In this document: positions 26,940-36,293 of the stretch, one piece after another | Layout: each line of letters begins with the position of its first letter | How positions within the stretch are numbered: the first letter of the stretch is position 1 | The notes under the pieces: generated by a model | Seen by the model: only the letters and a program-made list of their open reading frames with translations | The model's database searches: none | What the model was told of the DNA's origin: nothing | Made by a program: the position numbers and the translations under genes | Source: Blastopirellula marina | Lineage (GTDB): Bacteria; Planctomycetota; Planctomycetia; Pirellulales; Pirellulaceae | Direction of reading: 5' to 3' | DNA: 64,000 nt | NCBI RefSeq assembly: GCF_002967765.1 | Contig: NZ_PUHY01000004.1 | Location: 124,001-188,000, forward strand

Positions 26940-27688
26940 GATTTTCCTGTGGGGATTTGATCGAGACTTCGGGCGATGGCCTGGCGTTCCCAGGCCATGC
27001 CAACTGCCAGGCATACCATGCCCAGCAGCAGCGCCGGTCCCAGGCCGGTCAGCGCGTGTGTGATTAGTTCTGCCTGATCGCCGGTCGGAAGTGAGCTCGC
27101 GGTGGTCGCGAACAAGGTGCTCGCTACGCCTACGGTCGCTGCCGAAGCAAAGTGAAGTAGAGCCAAGGTTAATTGGCGGAAGAAGAGGCCGACTACGATC
27201 AGTGAAAGGATGACCGAAAGCATGATGCCAGGCACCAGCATCCCGATCCATTCCGGACGCGCGCCAAGTTGCTGCGATAACCAATGTTGTTCCACCAGTA
27301 ACATCGATAAAACGAAGACCGGTTGTGGAACGCAGTAAAGGATCGACATCGCTAATTTCGTGCGTTCTCGATTTGGCTCGGCGACGAGATGCAAGCCGAT
27401 TGTGAAGCTTGCCGCGGCCAGCAAGATCTGTAGTACGCACGCCGCAAGCAGTACGTCAGGTCCCATCAGCATCATCCGCAGGTCGAGCGCGGATCGAGAG
27501 TCGGCTAACGGATTTACGAGAAATCCAGTCAGCGCGTTTAGGCCTAGTGAAACCACGAGCAAGTACCACTGTCGAGCCCACAACATGCCTGAGACCAGCG
27601 ACAGCATCGTGGCCAGACAAACGACTGCCAGCATCGCCGCCTCGCCGTTGGATGAAAGTGTATGTAAGAGTTCATAGGCGACGGACAT
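26936..27688 (-). CDS. Polytopic membrane protein of the chelatase cluster (HmuU-like)
   Basis: 250 aa, very hydrophobic, about six to seven membrane segments, for example AAMLAVVCLATMLSLVSGML, WYLLVVSLGLNALTGFLV and MLVPGIMLSVILSLIVVG. It starts at an ATG whose first base overlaps the upstream TAA (TAATG) and ends in an ATGA overlap with the ExbB-like gene. In Porphyromonas-type clusters the gene between the receptor/chelatase and the ExbB-like gene encodes a membrane protein of this size. I did not recognise a specific family signature, so it could also be a permease or a second motor subunit. The tight coupling argues for one membrane complex with its neighbours. Confidence 0.75.
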   Translation of the reverse strand: MSVAYELLHTLSSNGEAAMLAVVCLATMLSLVSGMLWARQWYLLVVSLGLNALTGFLVNPLADSRSALDLRMMLMGPDVLLAACVLQILLAAASFTIGLHLVAEPNRERTKLAMSILYCVPQPVFVLSMLLVEQHWLSQQLGARPEWIGMLVPGIMLSVILSLIVVGLFFRQLTLALLHFASAATVGVASTLFATTASSLPTGDQAELITHALTGLGPALLLGMVCLAVGMAWERQAIARSLDQIPTGKS

Positions 27689-28104
27689 TACTGCTTACCT
27701 TTCGGTTGAAGCTTATCGAACGGCACCCCCTGCCCTTCCATGACCGGCTTGAACTTAGATCCGTTAAACTCTAAGGCGATCCAGCGGCTGGAATCTCCCA
27801 CGGCCGCTACCCAGTAGCAGCGATGCGTACCGAGGTCGTTCGTGTAGCAGACACGCGTGCCCTGAAATGCTGGGTTCTCGGCCAGGTGTACGTGCTTTTT
27901 AAAGTACGTGCCAAGCGAGTGATCATGCTTGTCCGACCAGGATTGTCGCGTCCAAGTCGTTCCTTCAATCTCAAATGAATCAGGTAAAGCGACTTCCTGG
28001 GTTTGCGTCACCGGGCTAGGGCCACAACCTTCACTGGCAAGGAATGCGGCGACTAGCCAGGTAAATCGCAAGAGCCAATCTTGTTTCGAGCTAGATCGCA
28101 TCAT
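27688..28104 (-). CDS. Small anchored periplasmic protein, possibly a lipoprotein
   Basis: 138 aa. TAAGGAG stands 7 bases before the ATG at 28104, a strong reason to prefer it over the ATG at 28122. A hydrophobic segment, LLRFTWLVAAFLASEGCG, ends at a Cys, but the -3 to -1 residues SEG are not a normal lipobox, so lipidation is uncertain. The mature part (GTTWTRQSWSDKHDHSLG, VCYTNDLGTHRCYWVAAVG) has two Cys and several His and no family I recognise. It is coupled to the membrane protein gene by TAATG. It may be a ligand-binding or delivery component placed where hmuY-like hemophores are found in other clusters; no sequence similarity to HmuY is evident. Confidence 0.72.
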   Translation of the reverse strand: MMRSSSKQDWLLRFTWLVAAFLASEGCGPSPVTQTQEVALPDSFEIEGTTWTRQSWSDKHDHSLGTYFKKHVHLAENPAFQGTRVCYTNDLGTHRCYWVAAVGDSSRWIALEFNGSKFKPVMEGQGVPFDKLQPKGKQ

Positions 28105-28111
28105 CAAAATT

Positions 28112-28117
28112 CTCCTT
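28112..28117 (-). promoter_or_regulatory. Strong ribosome binding site
   Basis: AAGGAG, 7 bases before the ATG at 28104, decides the start of the small anchored protein and excludes the ATG at 28122. It lies in the 21-base gap after the DUF1559 gene. Confidence 0.75.
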
Positions 28118-28125
28118 AGCATTCG

Positions 28126-29100
28126 TCACTGCGAGAAGCCGGTGAGTACCTGGCCATCGTGGCGGTTGTGTAAATTCCGCCACGTAGCCAGATCGATCGT
28201 TTCAGTTACGAAGCGGACACTGCCATCGCAAAGTGAAACATTTACGCCGCCAGGATGGTGGCTGCGGGCCCCAGAGATGGCCTCGCCGTGATGCGAAACA
28301 TCAGGCTCTCGGGCGTTAGGTGGGAAGAAGGCATTGATCAACGTTTGGTACGTGATGTTCCGAATCCATTGGCCGGCGCGACGCCCTTCGTATCGTGTTG
28401 CCGAGCGGGTTACCAATGATTCGGCCGTTGCCGAGCACGGTCCTCCACCGCTTACTCGTTTGATTTGTTTGCTTGCATCGATGAGATCCGCAGTGTCGTC
28501 TCCGCGGAGGCCGTAAAGCGTTTCCGCGATTGCGATTGTGTTGCTCGTTCCATCGGTGATGTCACGGAATCGCGTGTTAGAACCACGCCAAAATAGACCG
28601 TCGGTGTCTGAGCGACTGCAGTAAGACATCCCGCTGCCGGGGCCAGCATTCATCATGTAGTTGGTTCCCGCCCAGACGTTGCCATCTTCAATCGAGAAGG
28701 GATCGCCTGGGTCGCTAGGGCATTGCAACACACTCAAAGGCTGGCGAACCACATTCACCAGATTCGGGTTTAGGTCTGGATCGTAGGCGACCCCGGAGAG
28801 CAGCGGCTGTGTATAGTCGATCAGGTCTTCGAGATTGCCTTGCTCGATGTAAGGAAGGAGCTTGGCCTGAGCCGAGTAGCCATATAGCGAGTCCTCGGCA
28901 GGTTGGGGGAACTGTTTAAAGGTCGATTCGTAATTGTGCATTGCCAGCGTCAACTGTTTCATGTTGTTAGTGCACTGCATGCGTCGTGCTGCTTCGCGTG
29001 CTTGTTGCACGGCCGGTAACAGAAGTGAGATCAAAATCCCGATGATCGCGATGACCACCAGAAGTTCGACTAGGGTGAAGGCGGTTCGGTATGTTTTCAT
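28126..29100 (-). CDS. DUF1559 pseudopilin-like protein
   Basis: 324 aa from the ATG at 29100; the frame is open upstream but not family-like. The N terminus FTLVELLVVIAIIGILISLL is a type IV prepilin leader, processed by prepilin peptidase between the small residue and Phe. LPAVQQAREAARRMQC and NNMKQLTLAMHNYE follow, then the DUF1559 body with GTNYMMNAGPGSG, ITDGTSNTIAIAE and the C-terminal HHPGGVNVSLCDGSVRFV. This is a hugely expanded planctomycete family whose function is unknown. It is the gene directly before the coupled metal-chelatase genes, 21 bases away, which is an unusual place for one. It may have been inserted into the operon or may be a surface subunit of it. Confidence 0.9.
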   Translation of the reverse strand: MKTYRTAFTLVELLVVIAIIGILISLLLPAVQQAREAARRMQCTNNMKQLTLAMHNYESTFKQFPQPAEDSLYGYSAQAKLLPYIEQGNLEDLIDYTQPLLSGVAYDPDLNPNLVNVVRQPLSVLQCPSDPGDPFSIEDGNVWAGTNYMMNAGPGSGMSYCSRSDTDGLFWRGSNTRFRDITDGTSNTIAIAETLYGLRGDDTADLIDASKQIKRVSGGGPCSATAESLVTRSATRYEGRRAGQWIRNITYQTLINAFFPPNAREPDVSHHGEAISGARSHHPGGVNVSLCDGSVRFVTETIDLATWRNLHNRHDGQVLTGFSQ

Positions 29101-29257
29101 GATTCGTCGTTTGTTTTGGCTAATGGAAAGATCGAATACGGAACGATCGGTCGGCGCGCACCGTATTTGGTTTCGCCCGACCTCAGCGACTTTGAATTGG
29201 GAGCTTATGTGCGACACGCTGCTGGAGCGGGCGTCAGGACGTCGTGAAGTGAAAGAG

Positions 29258-29327
29258 ATTCCGCCGCCATGCCACAGCCGATCGGATTTGGTCGGACCGG
29301 GTACACGGCCATGGAGTAGGCGGCGGA
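29258..29327. repeat. Long-range inverted repeat
   Basis: TTCCGCCGCC (29258-29267) pairs perfectly with GGCGGCGGAA (29318-29327) around a 50-base loop that itself can fold. Together with the neighbouring hairpin it forms a compact structured block. Confidence 0.6.
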
Positions 29328-29343
29328 ACCATTCGCTTGACGA

Positions 29344-29366
29344 CGCTGACTGACCGAGGCAGTCAG
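29344..29366. repeat. Perfect hairpin in chelatase-cluster leader
   Basis: GCTGACTG and CAGTCAGC form an 8-bp perfect stem with a 7-base loop (ACCGAGG). No T run follows on either strand. Confidence 0.65.
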
Positions 29367-29535
29367 CTCGAAGGAGGGGCAATTGCCCGCATGCACAGCG
29401 AGTTTCGTTGTTAGATAGCAGCGACGACTTGTCTTCGAACGCGCTCGACATGTCTCCCCTTACGCGTTGACCGACGGTGCCGGACATGCGCCGTGAGAAA
29501 CGACGAGGCCTTGTTCAAAATGAGCCGCAAGCTGA

Positions 29536-29979
29536 CTAGATGGTCGCTGGTGGTGCTCGGGGCTGAGAGATCGCGACCGGCTGGTCGCAACTAGGAGAAT
29601 CGGTTCGCTGAACGATCTGTTCCAGGGCCGGTTCAAGGCTTATTGCCACCGGATTAAGCCAAGTGATCGCTGCGACCAAAGCTAAAGACTGGCAAACCAC
29701 GCAGCCATCGGGATGATGTTCGCGAGATGGCGCATCGTGTGGCGATTCTTCTTGAGAATTCGCAGCCAATTCCGAGCGATCGCCAGCGTGATGGCAACAA
29801 TGATGATGGCCGCATCCGCTGGAGGCCAATGATTCGGCATGGGAATACGAAGCCGAAGTAGGACCGTGCGAGGAGCACACATCCGTACACGTCGCCAGGT
29901 GAAACCAAGCCGGCGCATGTCCCGCGGCGAGCATGCCGCAAAGAACAAGAACTAAAAGTGGTCGGAACAACAATACCAC
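29536..29979 (-). CDS. His/Cys-rich secreted small protein
   Basis: 147 aa from a GTG at 29979; no alternative ATG keeps the signal peptide, and no good ribosome site is seen. The N terminus LLFRPLLVLVLCGMLAAGHA is a secretion signal. The mature part is strikingly rich in Cys and His (CTDVCSSHG, CGHHHCCHHAG, PDGCVVCQS), followed by a hydrophobic stretch LALVAAITWLNPVAISL. Spacing resembles DUF2946-type metal-associated proteins but I cannot be sure of family. Its position at the head of a metal/tetrapyrrole cluster on the same strand suggests metal binding, though 435 bases separate it from the next gene. It has no clear catalytic motif. Confidence 0.7.
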   Translation of the reverse strand: MVLLFRPLLVLVLCGMLAAGHAPAWFHLATCTDVCSSHGPTSASYSHAESLASSGCGHHHCCHHAGDRSELAANSQEESPHDAPSREHHPDGCVVCQSLALVAAITWLNPVAISLEPALEQIVQRTDSPSCDQPVAISQPRAPPATI

Positions 29980-30260
29980 GGGAGACGTTCGTCACTCGGG
30001 GGGAAACAAATGGAAAAACAGGGTCCGACCAAAGACACTTGTTAATCGATACGATGATCGATTGGGAAGAGTTCGTCAAGTCGCCCAAGTTTTTATGTGA
30101 TTCGTCGGTTGCTTACTTCACCAACGATCGGCACTTGTTTAAAACGCCAGCGTGATCCGTTAATCTCGTAGGTCGACGCAACCAAAGTGCGAACATCCAT
30201 GGGCATGTCGCGATTCACCTCCCCTCCTTCCCATGTCCTTCTCTCTCCTCGGACAACATT

Positions 30261-31304
30261 ATGGAAACAAGAACCCTGGGCCGAACCGGTCTCGATATTA
30301 GTTTGCTCTCGATTGGCGGACTGTATACTTCCTCGCTCGCGTATGGTGTATCGGAAACGAAGCGGATCATGCACCGTGCAACCGAGTTAGGGATCAACGC
30401 GGTCGATACGGCACCTGCTTACGCGGATAGCGAAGCAACGCTTGGAAAGGCGATCGATGGGCTTTCCGCTCCCCTGATAATCACCACCAAGCTGGGTGGA
30501 CGTCCAACACCATTCGATCCACAAAGCGTGGCCGGGCTTCGTCAGTCACTAGAAGAGAGCCTGCAACTGTTAGGACGTGAGAGCGTTGACATTTTGATGA
30601 TCCACGAGCCAGATCGTCCTCAGCAATACGCTTGGTGGACCAGTTACGATCCATTGGAAGGTCCGGTGCTTGAGTTGATGGAATCGCTCAAGCGTGAAGG
30701 TAAGGTTCGTTACACTGGGCTCGCCGGTACCACGGTAAGCGAAATGACCTACCTGGTGAATCAGGACAAATTTGACGTCGTCCTCACAGCATTTAACTAC
30801 AACGCTCTTTTCCGGGAAGCTGCCTCCACGGTGATTCCTGCGGCGACGTCGCTGAACATGGGAGTCGTGCTGGGATCGGTTTTTGGTCAGGGATTCTTAA
30901 CGCGTTGCCCGCAAGGTTTGACCGAGTCGGACAAGGTTTGGCTGGCGGAGGCACGAAGGCAGCAGCTTGCGGCGTACGTCAAGTTGCTCGACGAAGCTGG
31001 CATGTCGGCGGTCGAGTTATGTTTGCGATTTGCGGTTTCTGATTCTCGCATCCATACCATTCCGATTGGCTGTAAGACGATCGATCAGCTTGAGGCCTGT
31101 GTGGCGGCGGTGAACCAGGGGCCGCTTCCTGAGGATATTCGCGCGCGTCTGGATGAGATTGCCGAGATGGTTCCGTACCGCCCATTTGAAGAGCCAATGA
31201 TCTTGCCACTTGGCAAGTCGTATACCGGGCCGGGAATTGCCAACATGGGCGCTGCGGTTCAGGTCGGCAAAGTGGCTGCTGCGAAGCTGAGTCGACCGAT
31301 TTAA
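30261..31304 (+). CDS. Aldo/keto reductase
   Basis: 347 aa, starting METRTLGRTGLDISLLSIGG. The family TIM-barrel motifs are clear: DTAPAYADSEATLGKAI (catalytic Asp and Tyr region), ITTKLGG (catalytic Lys) and ILMIHEPDRP (His). The C-terminal part has the NADP-binding helix region PIGCKTIDQLEACV. The sequence leans to the L-fucose/D-threo-aldose dehydrogenase-like branch, but substrate is not predictable. It is transcribed away from the His-rich gene and converges on a second aldo/keto reductase 32 bases beyond its stop; the two are of different subfamilies and not recent duplicates. Confidence 0.93.
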   Translation: METRTLGRTGLDISLLSIGGLYTSSLAYGVSETKRIMHRATELGINAVDTAPAYADSEATLGKAIDGLSAPLIITTKLGGRPTPFDPQSVAGLRQSLEESLQLLGRESVDILMIHEPDRPQQYAWWTSYDPLEGPVLELMESLKREGKVRYTGLAGTTVSEMTYLVNQDKFDVVLTAFNYNALFREAASTVIPAATSLNMGVVLGSVFGQGFLTRCPQGLTESDKVWLAEARRQQLAAYVKLLDEAGMSAVELCLRFAVSDSRIHTIPIGCKTIDQLEACVAAVNQGPLPEDIRARLDEIAEMVPYRPFEEPMILPLGKSYTGPGIANMGAAVQVGKVAAAKLSRPI

Positions 31305-31336
31305 AAAACTTGCTCGTCCTTGTTGCCGCAATCTCG

Positions 31337-32386
<1,050 letters not shown>

Positions 32387-33745
32387 CTAATTCGCTTTGA
32401 CGTCGTAACAGTACAATGTGCCTTGGTCGCGAATGTACAGCTTTCCGTTGGCGATCACAGGATGTGCCCACGCTGGTTTGCTAGTTCGATCTGGTTGGTC
32501 GAAGCGACCTTTTTCAACGAACTCTTCTTTGTTCGGTTCAATCAGCAAGATCGGGCCTTCTTCCGAACGGAGATAAAGACGACCATCGGCCATCGCCAGC
32601 GATCCCTTCGGAGCTTTGCGATCACGCCACAAGACTTCCCCAGTCTGGAAATCGAGGCACGAAAGGAAGCCGCCTCCATTGCCACCGTTGGCACCGTACA
32701 GGCAACCATCAACGACGATCAAGCCACCATGATGATTTTGCATGTTCGACGTGAAGTAAACTTCTTCCGCTTCAATCTTGCCATTGTCGGTCTTCTTCAA
32801 CTTCACAGCGCCACCGCCGTTACCGTAGGCCGAAGCCGCGAAGATCAGGCCATCTTTGAAAACGGGAGTCGTACAGTTAATGCCCATGCGGTTGGCCGGG
32901 CGATCGTATTGCCAGATAAGCTCGCCTGTTTCAGCGTCGACACCGATCAATGCTTTGGCGGTCAGCTGAACGTACTGCTTCTTGCCAGCTTCTTCAACGA
33001 TGATCGCTGACGAGTAACCCGCACCAGCACGTGGTCCGCCTCCAAAGCCACCTCGTCCGCGACGGCCTCGACCTTGCGGTCGGCTCTCTTCGTCTGGTTC
33101 GGGGGCTGGTTGAGCTTCTTCTGCTGGAGGTTTGGTTGCCCAAATCGTCTCGCCGGTCTTTTTGTTCAGAGCCGCCATGGTCGCATCTTTACCGCCTGGC
33201 GTGACGATGACCTTGCTGCCGTCGATCAGCGGTGATTCTCGGAAGCTCCACATGGGCACAATACCGCCGAAGTCCTTTTGCAAGTCACGTTGCCAGACGA
33301 TCTCACCGTCGGCAACCTTCAAGCAAGTGACATCCCCTTCCATGCCCATCACGTACATGTGGTCGCCATCGATCGTCGGCGTGCCACCAGGACCCTCTTT
33401 CGATTGTGGCATCCGTTGTTCGTATGCCTTATCGATCTTGGTGACCCACAACTCTTTGCCGTCGGCCTCAGACAAAGCCCACACGACTTCGTCGTCCCCG
33501 CGATTACTCATACCATAGATACGACCATCGGCGATCGCTGGAGCGCTATCACCTCCACCTAGGTTGGTTGCCTTCCAGGCCAAAGCCGGGCCACCTTCAG
33601 GCCACTCTTGCAGAAGACCCGTTTCGGAAGAGACCGCATCACGATTCACTCCATTCCATTGCGGCCAATCAGATGACTTGGACGAATCTGCGATCGCTGG
33701 CGAAACGCAGAGAGTGACGAGGAACAAGCCGATAAGTATTCGCAT
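32387..33745 (-). CDS. Exported PQQ-type beta-propeller protein
   Basis: 452 aa from the ATG at 33745, which opens a signal peptide ([20 protein letters not shown]). Repeated PQQ/YVTN-like blades: [80 protein letters not shown] and [20 protein letters not shown] low-complexity loop ([21 protein letters not shown]) interrupts one blade. These are the blade repeats of outer-membrane BamB-like and quinoprotein-like proteins common in planctomycetes. Enzyme residues for PQQ dehydrogenases were not identified, so a structural or binding role is as likely as redox. The family name does not imply the cofactor. Confidence 0.87.
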   Translation of the reverse strand: MRILIGLFLVTLCVSPAIADSSKSSDWPQWNGVNRDAVSSETGLLQEWPEGGPALAWKATNLGGGDSAPAIADGRIYGMSNRGDDEVVWALSEADGKELWVTKIDKAYEQRMPQSKEGPGGTPTIDGDHMYVMGMEGDVTCLKVADGEIVWQRDLQKDFGGIVPMWSFRESPLIDGSKVIVTPGGKDATMAALNKKTGETIWATKPPAEEAQPAPEPDEESRPQGRGRRGRGGFGGGPRAGAGYSSAIIVEEAGKKQYVQLTAKALIGVDAETGELIWQYDRPANRMGINCTTPVFKDGLIFAASAYGNGGGAVKLKKTDNGKIEAEEVYFTSNMQNHHGGLIVVDGCLYGANGGNGGGFLSCLDFQTGEVLWRDRKAPKGSLAMADGRLYLRSEEGPILLIEPNKEEFVEKGRFDQPDRTSKPAWAHPVIANGKLYIRDQGTLYCYDVKAN

Positions 33746-33944
33746 GACAATTATTCTCGTGGTAAGCAGGGACAAGGAGCCTAGCCGCGCATTGCCCCTC
33801 ATTTTACGTGGCTACCTTCTCTGATCGATAGGCAGATCCTCTGAAATCGTTGAACGATTCTACAAATGCCCCTTGTTTTTCGTGAGCGAGCTTCTCGGCA
33901 ACGGGTTAAGCCGTGGAGATGCCTCGCCGCTGGAGATTTCGAAT

Positions 33945-34883
33945 TTAGAGCGGATCTTCCGCTTTGGGGCGGGCGATGAAGTCGACCGCGACGACGACGA
34001 TTGCGGCCACGATCATCAGCGTGAAACAAATGGCCGTTTCGTTGGAAATTGGATTCTCGATAGGAGCATCCGGCTGCCAGGGCCACAGCTTTCGTAGTGC
34101 CCCGATCATGAAGCCACCCATTAGCGAGAGTGTGATCGCTTCGTGCTGATGCAGTAGCCACTTCAGCAGCTTGCTGAAGGAGAGAAGCCCGACGAGGCAA
34201 CCTATCGCAAAACAGGCGAACGCGAAGAGATCCCCCATTACCAATTGCCCCTTGGCAAGCGCCTTAGGGACGCCGCTAAAGTAATGATAGGCACCAAACA
34301 CCAACAACAAGTACGAACCGCTAATTCCCGGCAAGATCATCGCGCAAATCGCGATCGCTCCAAGCAGGAATGAAATGATTGGATTGGGCGCGGTGGTGAA
34401 TTCGTCGAATGCCGGAAGACCAGTCAGCCAGTAAGCGAATGCGCCGCCTGCCACCGCCAAGACAATACACAAGATTGCGTGTTGTGTGCTCTTCGGGTGG
34501 ATCATCCGTGTGACCAAATAGCCCGATGCCGCGATCGCCCCAAAGAAGGTCGCGTAAACTAACGGCTGCGTTCGAGCAGGGTGATCGGGTTCCCCGATTA
34601 GTTCATGCAATAAAACGACGAAGGTCAGCAGCCCGCAAACGATACCTCCGCCCAAAGCCAACAGAAACCACAGGTCGAAACGCTCGGCCAAGGTTTTCCA
34701 TTGCCGTTTTCGCAGCAGCGTGAAGGCCTCGACGTTGACTTGGCTGATTGCATCGACCAAGCGGCGGTAGATACCCAATACGAGGGCAACCGTTCCACCA
34801 CTGATTCCAGGAACGGCGTCGGCTGCACCCATCGCCAAGCCACAAAAGAAGTGTCGTATCGCGTTGATTCGAGGGTCTGACAT
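33945..34883 (-). CDS. DUF368 membrane protein (PopT-type undecaprenyl-phosphate translocase)
   Basis: 312 aa, ATG at 34883, seven to nine predicted membrane segments. Family motifs: GLAMGAADAVPGISGGTVAL near the N terminus and ICAMILPGISGSYLLLVFGAY in the second half, the two repeated PGxSG loops that define DUF368. DUF368 proteins (PopT) and DedA proteins were shown to move undecaprenyl phosphate back across the inner membrane, so this is a cell-wall/envelope lipid carrier recycling protein. Planctomycetes are now known to have peptidoglycan, consistent with this. It stands alone, 200 bases before the PQQ-type gene and facing the same way. Confidence 0.9.
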   Translation of the reverse strand: MSDPRINAIRHFFCGLAMGAADAVPGISGGTVALVLGIYRRLVDAISQVNVEAFTLLRKRQWKTLAERFDLWFLLALGGGIVCGLLTFVVLLHELIGEPDHPARTQPLVYATFFGAIAASGYLVTRMIHPKSTQHAILCIVLAVAGGAFAYWLTGLPAFDEFTTAPNPIISFLLGAIAICAMILPGISGSYLLLVFGAYHYFSGVPKALAKGQLVMGDLFAFACFAIGCLVGLLSFSKLLKWLLHQHEAITLSLMGGFMIGALRKLWPWQPDAPIENPISNETAICFTLMIVAAIVVVAVDFIARPKAEDPL

Positions 34884-35304
34884 GCTGCAAGTCCGGTTAC
34901 GCCAAGGGGAAAGGGAAGATTTTAGTGGACAAAGCGAATCGCGTGCAGGGCAAACTGGGCAGTTCTCGAAAGTTGTGAGGCAACGCTCCGAAGAAACACT
35001 TCGCAGGCGTTATCAAATTGGGGGGTGAAATCGCGAGTCAGAAATATCGATTGATGCCCACAAAATTGGGGCATGCCGAGCTGAGTTTGCCTTGGTTGTG
35101 AAACGCCGGCGATTTACCTTGACCGAGCCTGGAGGGGGGGATAAATTGCGTTAACACGCGATAATCGCGATAGGTTGTGTGCAGATCATATTGAACAGCG
35201 AATTGGCTTCACGCGGCTTTCTCTCCCACAAATTGCTTGAAACACGTTCGCACGTAGCGTTGTAATGGGATGAGGCCGCACTGATTATCGGCAGGGTGGC
35301 ACGG
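34884..35304. other. Divergent intergenic region, DUF368 gene and ispE
   Basis: About 420 bases between divergently transcribed genes, so promoters of both lie here. It contains the perfect palindrome CGCGAT-A-ATCGCG at 35157-35169, an operator-like element about 135 bases before the ispE start. Nothing else stands out and no small gene is supported. Confidence 0.5.
35157..35169. repeat. Short palindrome, possible operator
   Basis: CGCGAT A ATCGCG is a perfect 6+6 palindrome with a single central base, between the DUF368 gene and ispE. It could be a dimer-binding site, but a 13-base palindrome of this kind may occur by chance. Confidence 0.3.
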
Positions 35305-36261
35305 ATGTTGTTGCAACGATTGGCCTCTAAGGTGTCCGTTCTAGCTCCGGCGAAGATCAATCTCTTTCTGGAACTGCTCGGGAAACGGCCGGACGGTTTT
35401 CATGAGTTGGAAACCGTGATGATTGCGGTTTCGTTATTTGATCGACTTGAAGTCACTCCGCAAGATGAGCCAACGATCGAGCTAGATTGCGCTTGGGAAA
35501 TTGGCCAGATGGCTCAAGCTAACCAATGGGACGACCCTGCCCAATTCCTGGGCGACCTTCCACCGATGGAAAGCAACCTCGTGTATCGAGCTGTGAAGCT
35601 ACTCCAATCCGAAGAAAGTGTCCCGCGCGGTGCGAAGATCGTTTTACGTAAACGCATTCCATCCGCTTCTGGTTTCGGCGGAGCGTCCAGCGATGCAGCC
35701 GCGGCCTTGGTGGCGGCCAATCAAGCTTGGGGTTTGGGATGCTCGATCGAGCGGCTTAGCGATCTAGCGGCCGCGTTGGGAAGCGATATCCCTTTCTTTC
35801 TGCATGCCGGGCAGCTCGGAAGTGGGCAGGCCATTGCGACAGGAAGAGGTGAGAAGATCGAAGCTTTTGAAGGAAAGCGACTCGACCTGGTGCTGATTCG
35901 ACCCGCAGGTGGGCTTTCGACGCCAGAGGTTTTCCGGCGATGTCAGATTCCGCATTCGCCGGAGTCGGCGGAAGGTCTAATGTCCGCGCTGCGGTCCGAT
36001 CGACAGACATCGATCCCTCGAAAACTGACGAATCGACTCAGTTCGCCAGCAAGAGAACTTTCGCCGAGAATCGACCGACTGGCCACTTTGTGCGAACAAT
36101 TAGATGTCGTTGCCCATCAAATGTCAGGCAGCGGTTCTGGATACTTCGCGATTTGCCGTAATCGACCTCACGCATTGCAAGTTGCTGCTCGCCTGCGTGC
36201 CGCGAACGTCGGCATGGTATTCGCTGTGACTACCTGTGGAATCCGGGCCCTCAGAAATTAA
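35305..36261 (+). CDS. ispE: 4-diphosphocytidyl-2-C-methyl-D-erythritol kinase
   Basis: 318 aa from the ATG at 35305; AGGG is placed 8 bases ahead of it. A GTG three codons earlier is also in frame. GHMP kinase motifs: [15 protein letters not shown] at the N terminus with the catalytic Lys region, the phosphate-loop [17 protein letters not shown], and [10 protein letters not shown] near the C terminus. IspE phosphorylates 4-diphosphocytidyl-methylerythritol in the MEP route to isoprenoids. It is followed 32 bases later by spoVG, an arrangement known from Firmicutes (ispE-purR-yabJ-spoVG), here without the intervening genes. The alignment of the loop motifs leaves little doubt. Confidence 0.95.
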   Translation: MLLQRLASKVSVLAPAKINLFLELLGKRPDGFHELETVMIAVSLFDRLEVTPQDEPTIELDCAWEIGQMAQANQWDDPAQFLGDLPPMESNLVYRAVKLLQSEESVPRGAKIVLRKRIPSASGFGGASSDAAAALVAANQAWGLGCSIERLSDLAAALGSDIPFFLHAGQLGSGQAIATGRGEKIEAFEGKRLDLVLIRPAGGLSTPEVFRRCQIPHSPESAEGLMSALRSDRQTSIPRKLTNRLSSPARELSPRIDRLATLCEQLDVVAHQMSGSGSGYFAICRNRPHALQVAARLRAANVGMVFAVTTCGIRALRN

Positions 36262-36293
36262 CGCCGCGCCATAACGACCTGGAGTTAGCAACC

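Larger units (their letters stand above)
29101..29535. other. Structured non-coding leader between His-rich and DUF1559 genes
   Basis: 435 bases without a credible gene. It holds at least three inverted repeats (29135-29167, 29258-29327, 29344-29366). None is followed on the minus strand by a run of T, so they do not look like simple terminators. The region lies between two genes on the same strand and may be a 5' leader of the DUF1559 and chelatase transcript. I looked for the conserved boxes of the cobalamin riboswitch and did not find a convincing match. Confidence 0.5.

Noticed and set aside
29101-29370. Cobalamin riboswitch in the chelatase-cluster leader
   Set aside because: I looked for the conserved cobalamin boxes on the minus strand but found only generic stems, so no riboswitch is called.
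29980-30260. Fur box between the His-rich gene and the aldo/keto reductase
   Set aside because: Some AT-rich bases with GAT triplets are present but do not approach the 19-base inverted consensus.
35157-35169. Operator for ispE
   Set aside because: The palindrome is real, but nothing ties it to a known regulator; kept only as a low-confidence repeat.
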